Shown: positions 15,124-22,422 of the stretch, piece by piece
How positions within the stretch are numbered: position 1 is the stretch's first letter
Layout of the letters: the number at the start of each line of letters is the position of its first letter
Source of the DNA: CAYMDP01 sp964389375
GTDB taxonomy: Bacteria; Bdellovibrionota; Bdellovibrionia; Bdellovibrionales; UBA1609
Length of the DNA stretch: 24,306 nucleotides
Assembly: GCA_964389375.1 (NCBI GenBank)
Contig: CAYMDP010000043.1
Span: forward strand, 1-24,306
Direction of reading: 5' to 3'
Translations under genes and position numbers: made by a program
Notes under the pieces: model-generated
What the model was told of the DNA's origin: nothing
Seen by the model: the letters and a program-made list of their open reading frames with translations, nothing else
The model's database searches: none

Positions 15124-15392
15124 AGATCCTGATTTCCACACTCATTCTTCTTTTGACCTTGCCGAATTCAGCTCTGGCTAAAAAGAAAGGCTCGGCAAAA
15201 GCAAAGACTGCTTCTGTTCAAAGCAAAAACTTAAGTACGGATGTCAGCTTCGATGGAACAAATCTTTACGGACGCTACAACCGAGCAGACGAAGCCATTG
15301 CAACTGTGGAAGATGAAAAGATCATGGGTCGTCTACTAGGACTAAGAATGGATTTTAAAGATCGTCTTCAAGCCCAAGGGCAGCAGAAATAA
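15120..15392 (+). CDS. Small exported protein of the gliding operon (90 aa)
   Basis: I do not recognise a family. A signal peptide (about 1-20, cut after ALA) is followed by a Lys/Ala-rich stretch (KKKGSAKAKTAS) and a compact region, FDGTNLYGRYNRADEAIATVEDEKIMGRLLGLRMDFKDRL. The NLYGRYNRADEAI piece looks like a short binding motif followed by a helix, possibly a linker peptide between larger parts. The start overlaps the TPR gene stop (ATGA), so it is translationally coupled and real despite its size. It sits between the TPR scaffold and the TonB-like energy transducer, suggesting it bridges them; that is an inference. Confidence 0.8.
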   Translation: MKILISTLILLLTLPNSALAKKKGSAKAKTASVQSKNLSTDVSFDGTNLYGRYNRADEAIATVEDEKIMGRLLGLRMDFKDRLQAQGQQK

Positions 15393-15402
15393 GGATATGA
15401 GT

Positions 15403-16620
15403 ATGAACGCAAAGAAGCTGATTTTAGAAAATAGAAAAGGACAAGCGGTCCGATTGTTGGATTGGAGTGATAGCCAAATTGAGATTATCTATCGCAAAGA
15501 CACCCGAAGAATTGAAGCGCATATCGACTCTAGCGAACTTTTAGCCCTTAATATTCCTTTTGAATCTTTACTTAAGCTAAATACCTCTAAAGTTACTTCA
15601 AGCGGAGTACAAATTCCTGGCTTTGGAGTTTTACGAAGCGCGCAAGAGGGTGACGTCTTAAGCCCAAGTGTCGCCTGGGTCGAAGAAGAAACTCTAGATA
15701 TGAAACAGGTCACCAAATGGACCGCCATTGCTCACATCTCTGTCATTTTATTTATTATGCTTTTGGCTTGGATCTTTAAACCAGAGGCTAAGCCTGAAGA
15801 ACAGATTGTGTTAATAACTCCACAAAACAGAATCGAAGCTCCTCCTAAGCAATCAGTAAAAATGAGTGAGACTAAAGTTAAAAAGATCCCCATCAAGACG
15901 AAGGCTCGGGTCGCAAACCGAACCACTCGACCAAAAACAACTCAGATGCGAACGAGCAAAAGGCCGACAAAGAGAGTGGTTGTTCAGCGCCCCAAAGATG
16001 TTTCAAACATGGGAGCCCTTGGAGCGCTTGGTGGAACTAAAACCGGCTCTGCAAAAAGTGCCGGACTTAATATGAGTGCAAGCAATAACTCGGCAGGCTC
16101 TGGAAAATCAGGTTGGGGCGGAGCTGGTGGAATTGATTCGTCTGTTCAAGGAAAAGGCATCGTGGCCAGCCAAATTGGAGTTGGCGGAAAAGCTGAAGGC
16201 GCTGGAGGATACGGAACTCGCGGAAAAGGTGGCGGACGCTCTGGATACGGAAACACTCAGTTTGCCGGATCTAGTGGTGGCTACACTCTTCCTTTAGAAG
16301 AAGAAGCCTTAATTCAGGGTGGTCTTGACCGTGATCAAATCGCTGCGGTCATCAATCGCAATATCGGACAAATTATTTACTGCTACGAACAGGGTCTTCA
16401 AAGCAAACCCGCCCTGGCCGGACGAGTCACTATGGGATTTGTGATCGGCGGCAACGGAAGTGTTCGAACCGCCAACGTGGCCAATACAAGTTTACGCTCG
16501 GCCCAAGTTGAAAATTGCATCACGCAAAAACTAAAAGCATGGAAGTTTCCTAAACCCGAAGGACGAGTTGATGTTCGCGTCAGCTACCCCTTCGTCTTAA
16601 AACGTGTAGGTCAAGGCTAA
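15403..16620 (+). CDS. TonB-like energy transducer, AgmX/PglI (GltG/GltJ) C-terminal domain
   Basis: This membrane-anchored periplasmic protein probably transmits motor force to the outer membrane. Numbered from an ATG at 15397: an N-terminal cytoplasmic beta-rich domain at 1-105 (FHA-like by position, not proven), a membrane helix at about 109-127, a Pro/Lys/Arg-rich segment at 145-200, a Gly/Ser-rich linker at 203-296, and a TonB-type AgmX/PglI domain at 310-404 with IIYCYEQGLQ, LRSAQVENC and VSYPFVL. Cys329 and Cys374 could pair. The zinc ribbon/GYF start of Myxococcus GltJ is absent, making it more GltG-like. The start is placed at 15403 because AAGGA (15391-15395) lies 7 bases before it but only 1 base before the upstream ATG at 15397. 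Confidence 0.9.
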   Translation: MNAKKLILENRKGQAVRLLDWSDSQIEIIYRKDTRRIEAHIDSSELLALNIPFESLLKLNTSKVTSSGVQIPGFGVLRSAQEGDVLSPSVAWVEEETLDMKQVTKWTAIAHISVILFIMLLAWIFKPEAKPEEQIVLITPQNRIEAPPKQSVKMSETKVKKIPIKTKARVANRTTRPKTTQMRTSKRPTKRVVVQRPKDVSNMGALGALGGTKTGSAKSAGLNMSASNNSAGSGKSGWGGAGGIDSSVQGKGIVASQIGVGGKAEGAGGYGTRGKGGGRSGYGNTQFAGSSGGYTLPLEEEALIQGGLDRDQIAAVINRNIGQIIYCYEQGLQSKPALAGRVTMGFVIGGNGSVRTANVANTSLRSAQVENCITQKLKAWKFPKPEGRVDVRVSYPFVLKRVGQG

Positions 16621-16640
16621 TGAGCCCCAAGGAGTTAAAG

Positions 16641-17627
16641 ATGAAAAATCAAAACCTCTCTCGACTGCTGATTTTAAGCCTAATTGGCTTGATGGTCGCT
16701 TGTGGAAAGAATCCCACTTCTCGGGAAACAGATCCTCTGGCTGAACACGAAAATCTAAAGGCTTATGTTCCACCCGAGCAACGCCCTCCGGACCCAGTGG
16801 TCCCAGCCCCACAGGCGCCAAAAATTCAAAGTGTTCGACCGACACTTTACGACATCAACGGAGAACGCCAGGTTTTAGCCTCTAAGATTTTAAACTTCGT
16901 CGAAGGGCAACAGACTGAGCACTTAATCAATATTCGAATTTTTCAAGCTGGAGCCGTTTATACCTTAAAGGCGCATAATCTTCCTGTTTGGGCAAAATTA
17001 GAACGCACCAAAGATGTGGGAATCTGGAAAGTGACTGGTGCCCCTCCCGCAGGATCTGTTCCAGCCCTTAAAGACAGTATCGAATCCCTGATTCAGATTG
17101 AATTGGTTCTAAGCCCTAAGTCTACCCCCGAAGTAAAAAACCTTTTCGCAAGCGAAGACCCAATGACCCAGTTCTCTTTAGCGGTCAGTCGAAATATTCA
17201 ACGCCCTACAATTGAAAAGATCGAATGGAATGCCGGCCCCCACAAAGAAGACTCAAAAGTTCGCTTTAGTGTTGAAGTCCGAGACCCCAGTGCTTCTAAA
17301 GATACCCCTCCGCAGATTAGTTTTTATTTTGACCCCAGCAGTAGCAACCAAGAAAAACAAATGATCGAAGGTCATCAAGGAGTCAGCTACATCGCCAATG
17401 AAATGAAGCCGGTTCAATTAAGAAACGGCAATTGGAAGTATTCTTTTGTTTATGACACTGGGATTTTGGCCCAAATCGGAAAAGAACGGGGACGAAAAGA
17501 TGCCGTTGAAGCGCAGTTTAGTATTCAAGCTCAAAGCCAAGTGACTTATTTGTCCAGTGTTCCACAACCTCGTGAAATTCAAGTGGAATTAAAAAAAGAA
17601 ACGCCTAAAGTTGCGGAGAAGAAATAA
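16641..17627 (+). CDS. Lipoprotein of the gliding operon, unknown family
   Basis: The lipoprotein signal is MKNQNLSRLLILSLIGLMVAC, with the lipidated Cys at 21. A Pro-rich stretch follows (PPEQRPPDPVVPAPQAPK, about 46-63), then what look like two beta-sandwich-type segments at about 65-180 and 185-325 (RPTIEKIEWNAGPHKEDSKVRFSVEVRDP). The start at 16641 is chosen because AAGGAG (16629-16634) lies 6 bases upstream, although the frame is open from 16620 and overlaps the preceding stop. No catalytic motif is visible. It is likely an outer-membrane-attached structural lipoprotein spanning the periplasm by its Pro-rich segment. It overlaps the next gene by one base (TAATG). Confidence 0.82.
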   Translation: MKNQNLSRLLILSLIGLMVACGKNPTSRETDPLAEHENLKAYVPPEQRPPDPVVPAPQAPKIQSVRPTLYDINGERQVLASKILNFVEGQQTEHLINIRIFQAGAVYTLKAHNLPVWAKLERTKDVGIWKVTGAPPAGSVPALKDSIESLIQIELVLSPKSTPEVKNLFASEDPMTQFSLAVSRNIQRPTIEKIEWNAGPHKEDSKVRFSVEVRDPSASKDTPPQISFYFDPSSSNQEKQMIEGHQGVSYIANEMKPVQLRNGNWKYSFVYDTGILAQIGKERGRKDAVEAQFSIQAQSQVTYLSSVPQPREIQVELKKETPKVAEKK

Positions 17628-18334
17628 TGAAAAACTCAATCTTAAAACTGAGTCTACTGATTGGTTTACTCGCCTCTTCGATTCAGGCTTCGGCCCAGAA
17701 TGTTCAGGATGACTTAAATTCTTTAGGCGGAAATAAAGACTTGATCAAAAAAGCCAAACAGATGAATCCCAACAACAAGGTTAGGATCGTACAAAAACGC
17801 GAAGTGGACCGAAATCTACGTTTTGAAGTCGGTGGAAGCTTTGGAGTCGTTGCCGGTGGTGACCCTTACGTGAACACTGACAACTTAGGCTTTAACCTTG
17901 ATTTTCATATCACTCCCCGCTGGTCGATTGGAGCCCGATATTATCAGTCTTCAAACGCCTTAAGTCGCGAAGGCAAACGCCTTGCAGACGAAGCGCAAAA
18001 AAATCCAGACAGCAATGTCTTTGATTCAACTGACTACGCTAAAGACACCTATATGGGTGTAATCAACTGGTACCCCATCTACGGAAAACTAAACTTATTC
18101 GATCTTACTGTGGCTCAGTTTGATATCTATGCACTTGCTGGATATGGACAGATTCAATTGGCTTCGGGATCAACGGATACGATCACCGCCGGTGGAGGAG
18201 TTGGAATTTGGCTGTCTCAGCACTTTTCGACCCGACTTGAGGCGCGCTACCAAAGTTACAGTGATCAGCCAATTTCTGGATCTCGCCCACTAGATTTAAC
18301 CGTACTTTCGATGTCGATTGGATTGCTACTTTAG
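17627..18334 (+). CDS. Outer-membrane beta-barrel protein of the gliding operon
   Basis: This 235-residue protein has a Sec signal (about 1-23, cut after ASA). After a ~40-residue soluble stretch, the rest alternates polar and hydrophobic residues as in small 8-stranded barrels: RFEVGGSFGVVAGGDP, LGFNLDFHITPRWSIGARYYQSS, TYMGVINWYPIYGKLN, FDIYALAGYGQIQLASG, ITAGGGVGIWLSQHFSTRLEARYQSY and a final LTVLSMSIGLLL. The strands and pattern resemble the outer-membrane beta-barrel family seen with GltA/GltB-type components of Myxococcus gliding. It probably forms the outer-membrane element through which force or the adhesin is passed. It starts on the last base of the lipoprotein stop. Confidence 0.87.
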   Translation: MKNSILKLSLLIGLLASSIQASAQNVQDDLNSLGGNKDLIKKAKQMNPNNKVRIVQKREVDRNLRFEVGGSFGVVAGGDPYVNTDNLGFNLDFHITPRWSIGARYYQSSNALSREGKRLADEAQKNPDSNVFDSTDYAKDTYMGVINWYPIYGKLNLFDLTVAQFDIYALAGYGQIQLASGSTDTITAGGGVGIWLSQHFSTRLEARYQSYSDQPISGSRPLDLTVLSMSIGLLL

Positions 18335-18344
18335 GAGCTTACTT

Positions 18345-19859
18345 ATGAGAAGTCTTATGTTACGCACATTTTGCTTACTCAGTTTGGGAATTTTCTCTTT
18401 TGCTAGCATGGCAAAGTCGGGACCCTCATTAAGTTTTACTCCTAAACAGACGGCATCTCAAAAATCCTTTAACCAAGCTTTAAAAAACGAAGAATTCTCT
18501 AAGGCCCTTGCACAATTTGACCAGGCCTTTGGATCTCGGGACTTTTCTAGATCTGTAAACGGGCTATCTTTAAAAGCCTACCTTATGTATCAGTCGGACT
18601 TAAAATTGACTGGTCTTGAAAATTTGGCTCGAATCCCCCGTCTTCAAAAAATGCACCCCGAAATGAAGCGTCTTTGGTTAAAATCCGTAGATGCCAATGA
18701 CAATGTCTTCGAAATCACTCCCCTGTCTTGGAACAAAAATTTCACCGGAATCCTACCGCTGGGAGTGTCTGCGAAAATGGGCCATGGTCAAGATCTTCGG
18801 TTGACCTCTGCACAAGCTGTCCGAAATTTAGCCCGAACTCTTTCGGCAAATTCTAAGAAGGACACGGCAATGGATACTTGGAAACGGTGGAACATTGCAT
18901 TGTATGCTCCCGTTTATGACAACCCAGAACTTGGTCTTCAAAGTATCAAAGAACTTCGTCAATCTGGACACAATCAAATCGGAAAAGATTTAATCGATCT
19001 GACGGAAGCTCGAATCTATTACCAAATGAACAAAATGGACCAGGCGGTTCAAGCCTATCAAGCGATTCCTAAGTCCTCAGATTATTGGATTGAAGCTCAA
19101 GAAGAACTGGCTTGGGCCTTTTTACGAACCGATCAAGCCGAAAAATCTTTAGCCCACCTTAAATCTTTAAAAGCTCCACTATTTAAAGACCTTCTTGGGC
19201 CAGAACCTTTTGTCACGATGAACTTAAGCCATCTTGCGATCTGTGACTATACAAGTATTTTTAAAAACTCTGAAGATTTTAAAAAACGTTTTTCTTCACG
19301 GGTCGAAAGCTTGTCTAAAATTGAAAAAGGGCAAAACCCTGAAGTTGTTCGTGATGCTCTTCAGAAGCTGAGTCAAAAATTTGCATTGCAATCTATTTCT
19401 AGCTCGCTCGGTCTTCTTCCAAGACAGCTTCGAAGGGACCAAGTTGTTAAAAATCAACTCGCTTACAAGACAAGACTTCAAGCCGAGGCCCATTCACTTG
19501 AACAAATCCGAAACTCTGGACTAACTTCAAAATCCTTAAACGAATTAGGTAGCGAGATTCAAAGGCGAGTCAAAAATACCGAAAAATCTTTAGAAGCACG
19601 CATTCGCCTTTTGGCCAGATCCGAAATGGTCGAAATCAGATCCATTGTTCAAAGACTTCATTTGATCGAAGCCGAAGTCATTCAACGTATGCACATGGAA
19701 GAGCGAGTTGTAAAACGTGATTCCGAAAAATCCAGTGGAAACCCTCACTCTGGGGAAGTTTTATCTTTTCCGGATACAGATGAGTTTTGGTTGGATGAAA
19801 TCGGAAATTATGCGGTCAGTGTGAAAGAATGTCCTAAATTAAAGCAGGTGTCTTTATGA
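18345..19859 (+). CDS. Exported TPR-like helical protein (GltE/GltD class by context)
   Basis: From ATG 18345 this is a 504-residue protein with a signal peptide (LRTFCLLSLGIFSFASMA). TAGGAG (18332-18337) is 7 bases upstream, so this start is preferred over a frame opening at 18318 inside the barrel gene. The N-terminal half has TPR-like helices (FNQALKNEEFSKALAQFDQAFGS; ARIYYQMNKMDQAVQAYQAIP; AQEELAWAFLRTDQAEKSLAHL). The region ~360-470 is a long charged helical stretch, probably coiled coil (LEQIRNSGLTSKSLNELGSEIQRR, RLHLIEAEVIQRM). The C-terminal 35 residues hold FPDTDEFWLDEIGNYAV. It is likely a periplasmic scaffold for the outer-membrane complex. The stop overlaps the next start by four bases. 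Confidence 0.85.
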   Translation: MRSLMLRTFCLLSLGIFSFASMAKSGPSLSFTPKQTASQKSFNQALKNEEFSKALAQFDQAFGSRDFSRSVNGLSLKAYLMYQSDLKLTGLENLARIPRLQKMHPEMKRLWLKSVDANDNVFEITPLSWNKNFTGILPLGVSAKMGHGQDLRLTSAQAVRNLARTLSANSKKDTAMDTWKRWNIALYAPVYDNPELGLQSIKELRQSGHNQIGKDLIDLTEARIYYQMNKMDQAVQAYQAIPKSSDYWIEAQEELAWAFLRTDQAEKSLAHLKSLKAPLFKDLLGPEPFVTMNLSHLAICDYTSIFKNSEDFKKRFSSRVESLSKIEKGQNPEVVRDALQKLSQKFALQSISSSLGLLPRQLRRDQVVKNQLAYKTRLQAEAHSLEQIRNSGLTSKSLNELGSEIQRRVKNTEKSLEARIRLLARSEMVEIRSIVQRLHLIEAEVIQRMHMEERVVKRDSEKSSGNPHSGEVLSFPDTDEFWLDEIGNYAVSVKECPKLKQVSL

Positions 19860-21022
19860 AACTTTTAAGTCAAAGTCTACTCCTTGGATCATTGCTTCTG
19901 GGCCTCGTGGCTTGTCAAAAAGAATCGAGCGTTTTGGTCGCCCCTCCTCTTCCGCCTCCTGCGGCTCTTCCACCGGAAGTTTTTGAAGTGGTGCAAGATC
20001 AAAATAATCCGGATCGTTCGCAGATTGTTCCGAAATTAGATATTCTATTTGAAATCGATGATTCTGAAAGTATGGCGAACCATCAAAATAACTTAGTTAA
20101 AAATATTGACCGTTTCGTCGATGCCTTTGCAAAAGATAGCGCCATTGACTTTCATATCGGTGTGACTTCGATTTACGATTCTGTTCGATATGGACGAATT
20201 GTTCCCGAAGGACGTTTTGATCGATTAGGCCAACTAAAGCCTCTTAAAGCTCCTGCTGGAAAAGAGGGTCTTTTGCGTGAAAACGAAGTTCGCTTTGTGA
20301 CCAGACGAGAAGGTTTTAAGGATATCTTAAGCGAGACCATGAAGATTGGTGTTTCGAAATACGTTCCGCGAACAGAAGGCGACAAAATAGCAAATGGGCC
20401 AGAGTTTGAAGAATTATTCTCTCCCGTTCTTGCGATTCTGGATCCAAATTCAGATGTCAGTCAAACTACAAACAAAGGCTTTCGCAGAAAAGGCGCCCAT
20501 TTTGCCCTGGTCAAAATGACAGATGCAGATGATTCGACTCCTTATTTTTCACCAGAATCTTTTGTCGCAGAAATGCTATCTTTCTTAGATGACCCTAAAG
20601 GGGAAAATCTTTCGACTTTTGCAGTGATTATCCCCTCAAAACAAGGAACAAGCGCAAACTGTAAGCGCGACCCAGTGGGAAAACCCGAGCGGATCGAGCG
20701 AGTTATTCGTCAGACCAATGGTGACATCTTAAATTTGTGTCAAAACTTTGGTCCACAACTTGCGAAGATGGGTGACAGCTTAAGACAAAGACTTTTAGGC
20801 CGTCTTGAAATTCCATTCGACCGAATTCCAGACGTCAGCGAAAAGGTTTTGATTACCTACGGAGGAAAAGAAATTCCCGAGCGACAGGGATCTCCAGGTT
20901 GGACTTACAATTCACGAAACCGCAGTTTTGTGATCTTAGGGATCGATACAATTCCAGCAACAGCAGACGCAAAAATCGAAATCGAATTCGTAGCCGTAAA
21001 CTTCGCAAGGGTCCCTCAGTAG
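19856..21022 (+). CDS. VWA-domain lipoprotein, CglB-like surface adhesin candidate
   Basis: The lipoprotein leader ends LVAC with the lipidated Cys at 20, followed by a Pro-rich linker (about 28-40). A von Willebrand A fold covers about 59-280: DILFEIDDSESM gives the MIDAS motif DxSxS (D68, S70, S72), and FALVKMTDADDS (about 216-227) gives the typical later Asp strand. Residues ~300-388 form a separate beta-rich domain (KVLITYGGKEIP, RSFVILGIDTIP, KIEIEFVAVNFA). In Myxococcus the gliding adhesin CglB is an outer-membrane VWA lipoprotein exposed at focal adhesions; placement at the end of this operon makes the same role likely. The start overlaps the TPR gene stop (ATGA). Confidence 0.88.
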   Translation: MKLLSQSLLLGSLLLGLVACQKESSVLVAPPLPPPAALPPEVFEVVQDQNNPDRSQIVPKLDILFEIDDSESMANHQNNLVKNIDRFVDAFAKDSAIDFHIGVTSIYDSVRYGRIVPEGRFDRLGQLKPLKAPAGKEGLLRENEVRFVTRREGFKDILSETMKIGVSKYVPRTEGDKIANGPEFEELFSPVLAILDPNSDVSQTTNKGFRRKGAHFALVKMTDADDSTPYFSPESFVAEMLSFLDDPKGENLSTFAVIIPSKQGTSANCKRDPVGKPERIERVIRQTNGDILNLCQNFGPQLAKMGDSLRQRLLGRLEIPFDRIPDVSEKVLITYGGKEIPERQGSPGWTYNSRNRSFVILGIDTIPATADAKIEIEFVAVNFARVPQ

Positions 21023-21118
21023 GTTCCAGGTCCCAACTGGTAGCTACGGCATGTTATTTTACCTTTGAGGCTTCATCTGTCGTGACTCGGCGTAGTTACT
21101 AGTTGGGACCTGGAACCT
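21021..21118. terminator. Long inverted repeat between convergent genes, bidirectional terminator candidate
   Basis: Arms 21021-21048 and 21091-21118 (28 bases each) are complementary except for two positions, both G-U in plus-strand RNA. They enclose a 42-base loop (21049-21090) unrelated to the core of the elements at 2786 and 10207. The repeat fills exactly the gap between the plus-strand VWA gene stop and the minus-strand FliG-like gene stop. No long T tract flanks it. Confidence 0.7.
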
Positions 21119-21964
21119 TTAGGCGGCGATTTTTTTGATTTGTTCTAGACGTTCTCGAATGATTTTAAGCTCTTGCTTAAGGGCTTTGTTCTCTTTGTCT
21201 AGGCTGATTAACTTCATCTGAAGAGTTTGAATGTCTTTTGATAAAACGGGCGCTTCATGGGTAGCCCCAGCTTGAGAAGCTGGAGTCACAGTTGAAGCTT
21301 TCGCTTTTGGCCCCTCAGCGACGGCACTTGGCTTTTTTCTCATACTCTCTAGCTCAAATACTTCGTCAGGACCTGGAGCTTTAAAACTTGCGGATGCAGA
21401 TGCTAAGGACTCTTCAATGTCTTCATCGACAAGAAGATTGGAGTCAAATTTTTCTGCGCGAAGTTCACCGTCTTTAATCAGACTTCGAGTCAGCTCGATA
21501 ATCTTAACCATCGCCGAAGACACTTCGGCTTCGCTTGGATTTGCAAAGGCGGTTTGCTCGTCTTCGATTTTTCGTTTCTCTGCATGGGAAAAAAACTTTA
21601 GAATCTTCTGGTTGTCCTCGGGAGTTAGACCTTTAAGAACAACAGCCAAAGTCTTTGTCGGAAGTCGTTGCATGACCAGGGCAAGTGATTGCTCTTCCCA
21701 GCCCAGAATTCGACGAATGGATAAAAGTTTACCCTTGATCGCCTCGGCCCAGATTGCGTCTTCGGCTTCGATCATACTTAAAAATTTTTCTTGTTTTTGC
21801 GGACCAAAGCCTTCGATCAAACTTAAAAGTTGAACAAATCCGCCTTTTTTTCTGTAGCGATCAAGCATTGCCATATAAAGACTTTTCGGAAATTGATTAG
21901 GAAGACTGTAGCAAGTTAATCTAAACCCAGACCAAAGTTTTGCGTCACTTCGAGGCAGATTCAC
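21119..21964 (-). CDS. FliG C-domain-like protein with C-terminal coiled coil
   Basis: Residues ~44-168 resemble the C-terminal domain of the flagellar switch protein FliG: LLSLIEGFGPQKQEKFLSMIEAED, LGWEEQSLALVMQRLPTKTLAVVLKGLTPEDNQKILKFFS (FliG has ALKG and an N-M-S-R-A stretch here), and SSAMVKIIELTRSLIKDGEL, the usual domain end. The acidic pair of the torque helix is present as Glu90-Glu91. A disordered region (~170-240, Ala/Pro/Lys-rich) leads to a coiled coil at ~242-279 with heptad leucines. There is no signal peptide, so it is cytoplasmic. The start is GTG with a weak binding site; Met31 or Met33 are alternatives. It converges on the gliding operon. It is not a full FliG: the N-terminal and most of the middle domains are missing. 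Confidence 0.75.
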   Translation of the reverse strand: MNLPRSDAKLWSGFRLTCYSLPNQFPKSLYMAMLDRYRKKGGFVQLLSLIEGFGPQKQEKFLSMIEAEDAIWAEAIKGKLLSIRRILGWEEQSLALVMQRLPTKTLAVVLKGLTPEDNQKILKFFSHAEKRKIEDEQTAFANPSEAEVSSAMVKIIELTRSLIKDGELRAEKFDSNLLVDEDIEESLASASASFKAPGPDEVFELESMRKKPSAVAEGPKAKASTVTPASQAGATHEAPVLSKDIQTLQMKLISLDKENKALKQELKIIRERLEQIKKIAA

Positions 21965-22264
21965 CCGCGAGGTTCCAGAAACTATGCCTTATCGAATTCT
22001 GCCCACAACTTTAAGTCACCGCACACAGCTCACAACTTATTCAGCCCCACAAAAGCTTTCAAAGTCTTAGATTTCTAGAGCCGAGCTATCCGTGGACTTC
22101 TTTCTAGCCAATGTATATCCATCAGAGTTTATAGAGGCAAAAAGTCAAAACTCCTGTCAGGAGCAGATCCGAGAGCTTTAAAGCAAGACCCCAGGGAGCC
22201 AAAATACTGCATAATATCAAATATTTATGACGTCTCCCTGAGACCCCACGAGGGGTAAATTCAT
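21965..22264. other. Gene-free stretch upstream of tRNA-His
   Basis: No convincing ORF is present. Several small inverted repeats are visible: CTCCTG-T-CAGGAG (22151-22163), CAGGGAG (22192-22198) with CTCCCTG (22234-22240) around an AT-rich spacer, and ACCCC-ACGA-GGGGT (22243-22256). They may be hairpins of a leader or an operator region between the divergent FliG-like gene and tRNA-His, but none forms a clear terminator with a T tract. Confidence 0.4.
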
Positions 22265-22293
22265 TTGCACTTTGAAAGAAAGCTGTTTATAAC
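22265..22293 (+). promoter_or_regulatory. Sigma-70 promoter of tRNA-His
   Basis: A -35 TTGCAC (22265-22270) and a -10 TATAAC (22288-22293) are separated by exactly 17 bases, placing the transcription start near 22300, about 18 bases before the mature tRNA. Confidence 0.72.
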
Positions 22294-22317
22294 CTCTGAC
22301 TTACTCGAATTCCTAGT

Positions 22318-22394
22318 GGCGGTCGTAGCTCAGTTGGTAGAGCATCGGATTGTGATTCCGGTTGTCGCGGGTTCAAGCCCCGTCGATCGCCCCA
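22318..22394 (+). tRNA. tRNA-His (GTG anticodon)
   Basis: The cloverleaf is complete. Acceptor GCGGTCG pairs with CGATCGC (one G-U). The D arm holds GCTCAGTTGGTAGAGC. The anticodon stem TCGGA/TCCGG encloses TTGTGAT with anticodon GTG at 22352-22354. The T arm is GCGGG-TTCAAGC-CCCGT. CCA is encoded (22392-22394). The extra G at 22318 opposite discriminator C is the G-1 identity base unique to tRNA-His. Confidence 0.97.
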
Positions 22395-22422
22395 ATTTCT
22401 TTAAAACTCTTATGGGGCCCTT

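Noticed and set aside
16076..16297. Plus-strand ORF of 73 codons within the Gly-rich linker of the TonB-like gene
   Set aside because: Its Glu/Leu/Ala-rich product is a frame-shifted reading of the Gly/Ser codons, with no ribosome binding site.
21049..21090. Third copy of the conserved core inside the inverted repeat at 21021-21118
   Set aside because: The loop shows none of the core landmarks (CTCCGCGG, AGGAT loops, GGCGGCGAGG) on either strand.
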